From positions 120,956 to 184,955 of the forward strand of contig NZ_AUFT01000017.1 in the NCBI RefSeq assembly GCF_000426645.1: a stretch of 64,000 nucleotides of DNA, in the 5' to 3' direction. The translations under genes and the position numbers were made by a program. Of this stretch, positions 63,661 to 64,000 are shown in pieces. The stretch's first letter is position 1, and every line of letters starts with the position of its first letter. The notes under the pieces were generated by a model. The model saw only the letters and a program-made list of their open reading frames with translations. It made no database searches and was not told the DNA's origin. Source of the stretch: Nakamurella lactea DSM 19367 (GTDB lineage Bacteria > Actinomycetota > Actinomycetes > Mycobacteriales > Nakamurellaceae).

Positions 63661-64000
63661 TTGCCCAGGGTCTGGTTGACCGGTTCGTCAGGCCGCGGGT
63701 GCGGCTCTGTTGATTGTCTCAAACTCGATCGGGGTCAGCTTCCCGAGGCGGCGTTGCCGGCGTTTGCGGTGGTAGGTCCGCTCGATCCAGGTCACGATCG
63801 CCAGGCGCAGCTCCTGGCGGGTGCGCCACCGCTGGCGGTCCAGGACGTTGCGCTGCAGTAGCGCGAAGAAGCTCTCCATGGCCGAGTTGTCGGCACATGC
63901 CCCCACCCTGCCCATCGAGCCGAGCAGGCCGTTGTTGGCCAGGGTCCGGACGTATTTCTTGGATCGGAACTGCGATCCGCGGTCGGAGTGGACCACGCAC
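63661..64000 (-). mobile_element. IS3-family insertion sequence, right part in window
   Basis: The left boundary is placed between the last pseudogene-like codons (~63656) and the transposase stop (63690); the exact end and terminal inverted repeat cannot be defined because the other end lies outside the window. Confidence 0.55.
63688..64000 (-). CDS. IS3-family transposase (OrfB, DDE integrase core), C-terminal part
   Basis: The last ~104 codons of a transposase that continues past position 64000. It contains the second catalytic Asp in VHSDRGSQFRSKKY and the catalytic Glu in ADNSAMESFFALLQRNV, plus the family C-terminus (WIERTYHRKRRQRRLGKLTP, then IEFE). The D-to-E spacing and the RRLGKLTP ending fit IS3-type OrfB. 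It cuts DNA and joins ends to move the element. Activity cannot be judged because the N-terminal half and OrfA are outside the window. Confidence 0.9.
   Translation of the reverse strand, partial: CVVHSDRGSQFRSKKYVRTLANNGLLGSMGRVGACADNSAMESFFALLQRNVLDRQRWRTRQELRLAIVTWIERTYHRKRRQRRLGKLTPIEFETINRAAPAA

Overview
The window is chromosomal DNA of a high-GC actinobacterium. The evidence is strong GC bias at third codon positions, GTG/TTG starts with AGGAGG-type ribosome sites, ATGA-overlapped operons, a SAM-IV class riboswitch, mycobacterial-style Sdh1 succinate dehydrogenase and LPXTG surface proteins. Genus cannot be fixed from the sequence; Nakamurella/Propionibacteriales-type soil actinobacteria are a reasonable guess. 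No tRNA, rRNA or CRISPR array was seen. Most of the window is ordinary core DNA; only the last ~0.8 kb (63.2-64.0 kb) looks disturbed, with a broken exported-protein gene abutting an IS3-family transposase.

Layout. 0-2 kb: TetR/ABC export operon (minus) with an operator at its start codon. 2-4.6 kb: Gfo/Idh/MocA dehydrogenase and a divergent Nramp metal transporter. 4.7-12.2 kb: a giant (~2,490 aa) LPXTG cell-wall protein. 12.3-14.4 kb: TetR/MFS efflux pair around a shared operator. 14.5-22.3 kb: a nickel/cobalt block (His-rich NicO transporter with exported partner; NiCoT permease behind a coupled mini-ORF) flanking a secreted LamG-LamG-phosphoesterase. 22.3-27.1 kb: membrane protein/HTH pair, an NmrA-like SDR and a large LuxR-family (LAL) regulator. 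27.2-31.8 kb: a second LPXTG giant (1,540 aa). 32-40.2 kb: narK-narGHJI. 40.3-45.5 kb: heterodimeric ABC exporter, universal stress protein, DoxX-like protein. 45.8-52.2 kb: phosphoketolase, GH42 beta-galactosidase, 2-keto-3-deoxysugar kinase and aldolase. 52.2-55.1 kb: SAM-IV riboswitch, poly-cysteine leader peptide, metY-metX. 55.2-59.1 kb: secreted multidomain GH35 beta-galactosidase. 59.4-62.9 kb: sdhCAB. 63.2-64 kb: pseudogene and IS element.

How the parts fit. Between 31.9 and 45.8 kb three inverted repeats of form GGGAC-N4-GTCCC (one with a single arm mismatch) lie 89-93 nt upstream of the start codons of narK, the universal stress protein and phosphoketolase. This is the core of the DevR/DosR (mycobacteria) and OsdR (Streptomyces) hypoxia box, so nitrate respiration, stress protein, ABC exporter, DoxX and phosphoketolase may form one low-oxygen regulon. 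The exporter has complementary damage in its two ATPase domains, leaving one complete ATP site. metYX appears to be controlled twice, by SAM through the riboswitch and probably by cysteine through a leader peptide with three consecutive Cys codons. The two beta-galactosidases and the KDG/KDPG-type kinase-aldolase pair suggest galactoside use, possibly by a De Ley-Doudoroff type route.
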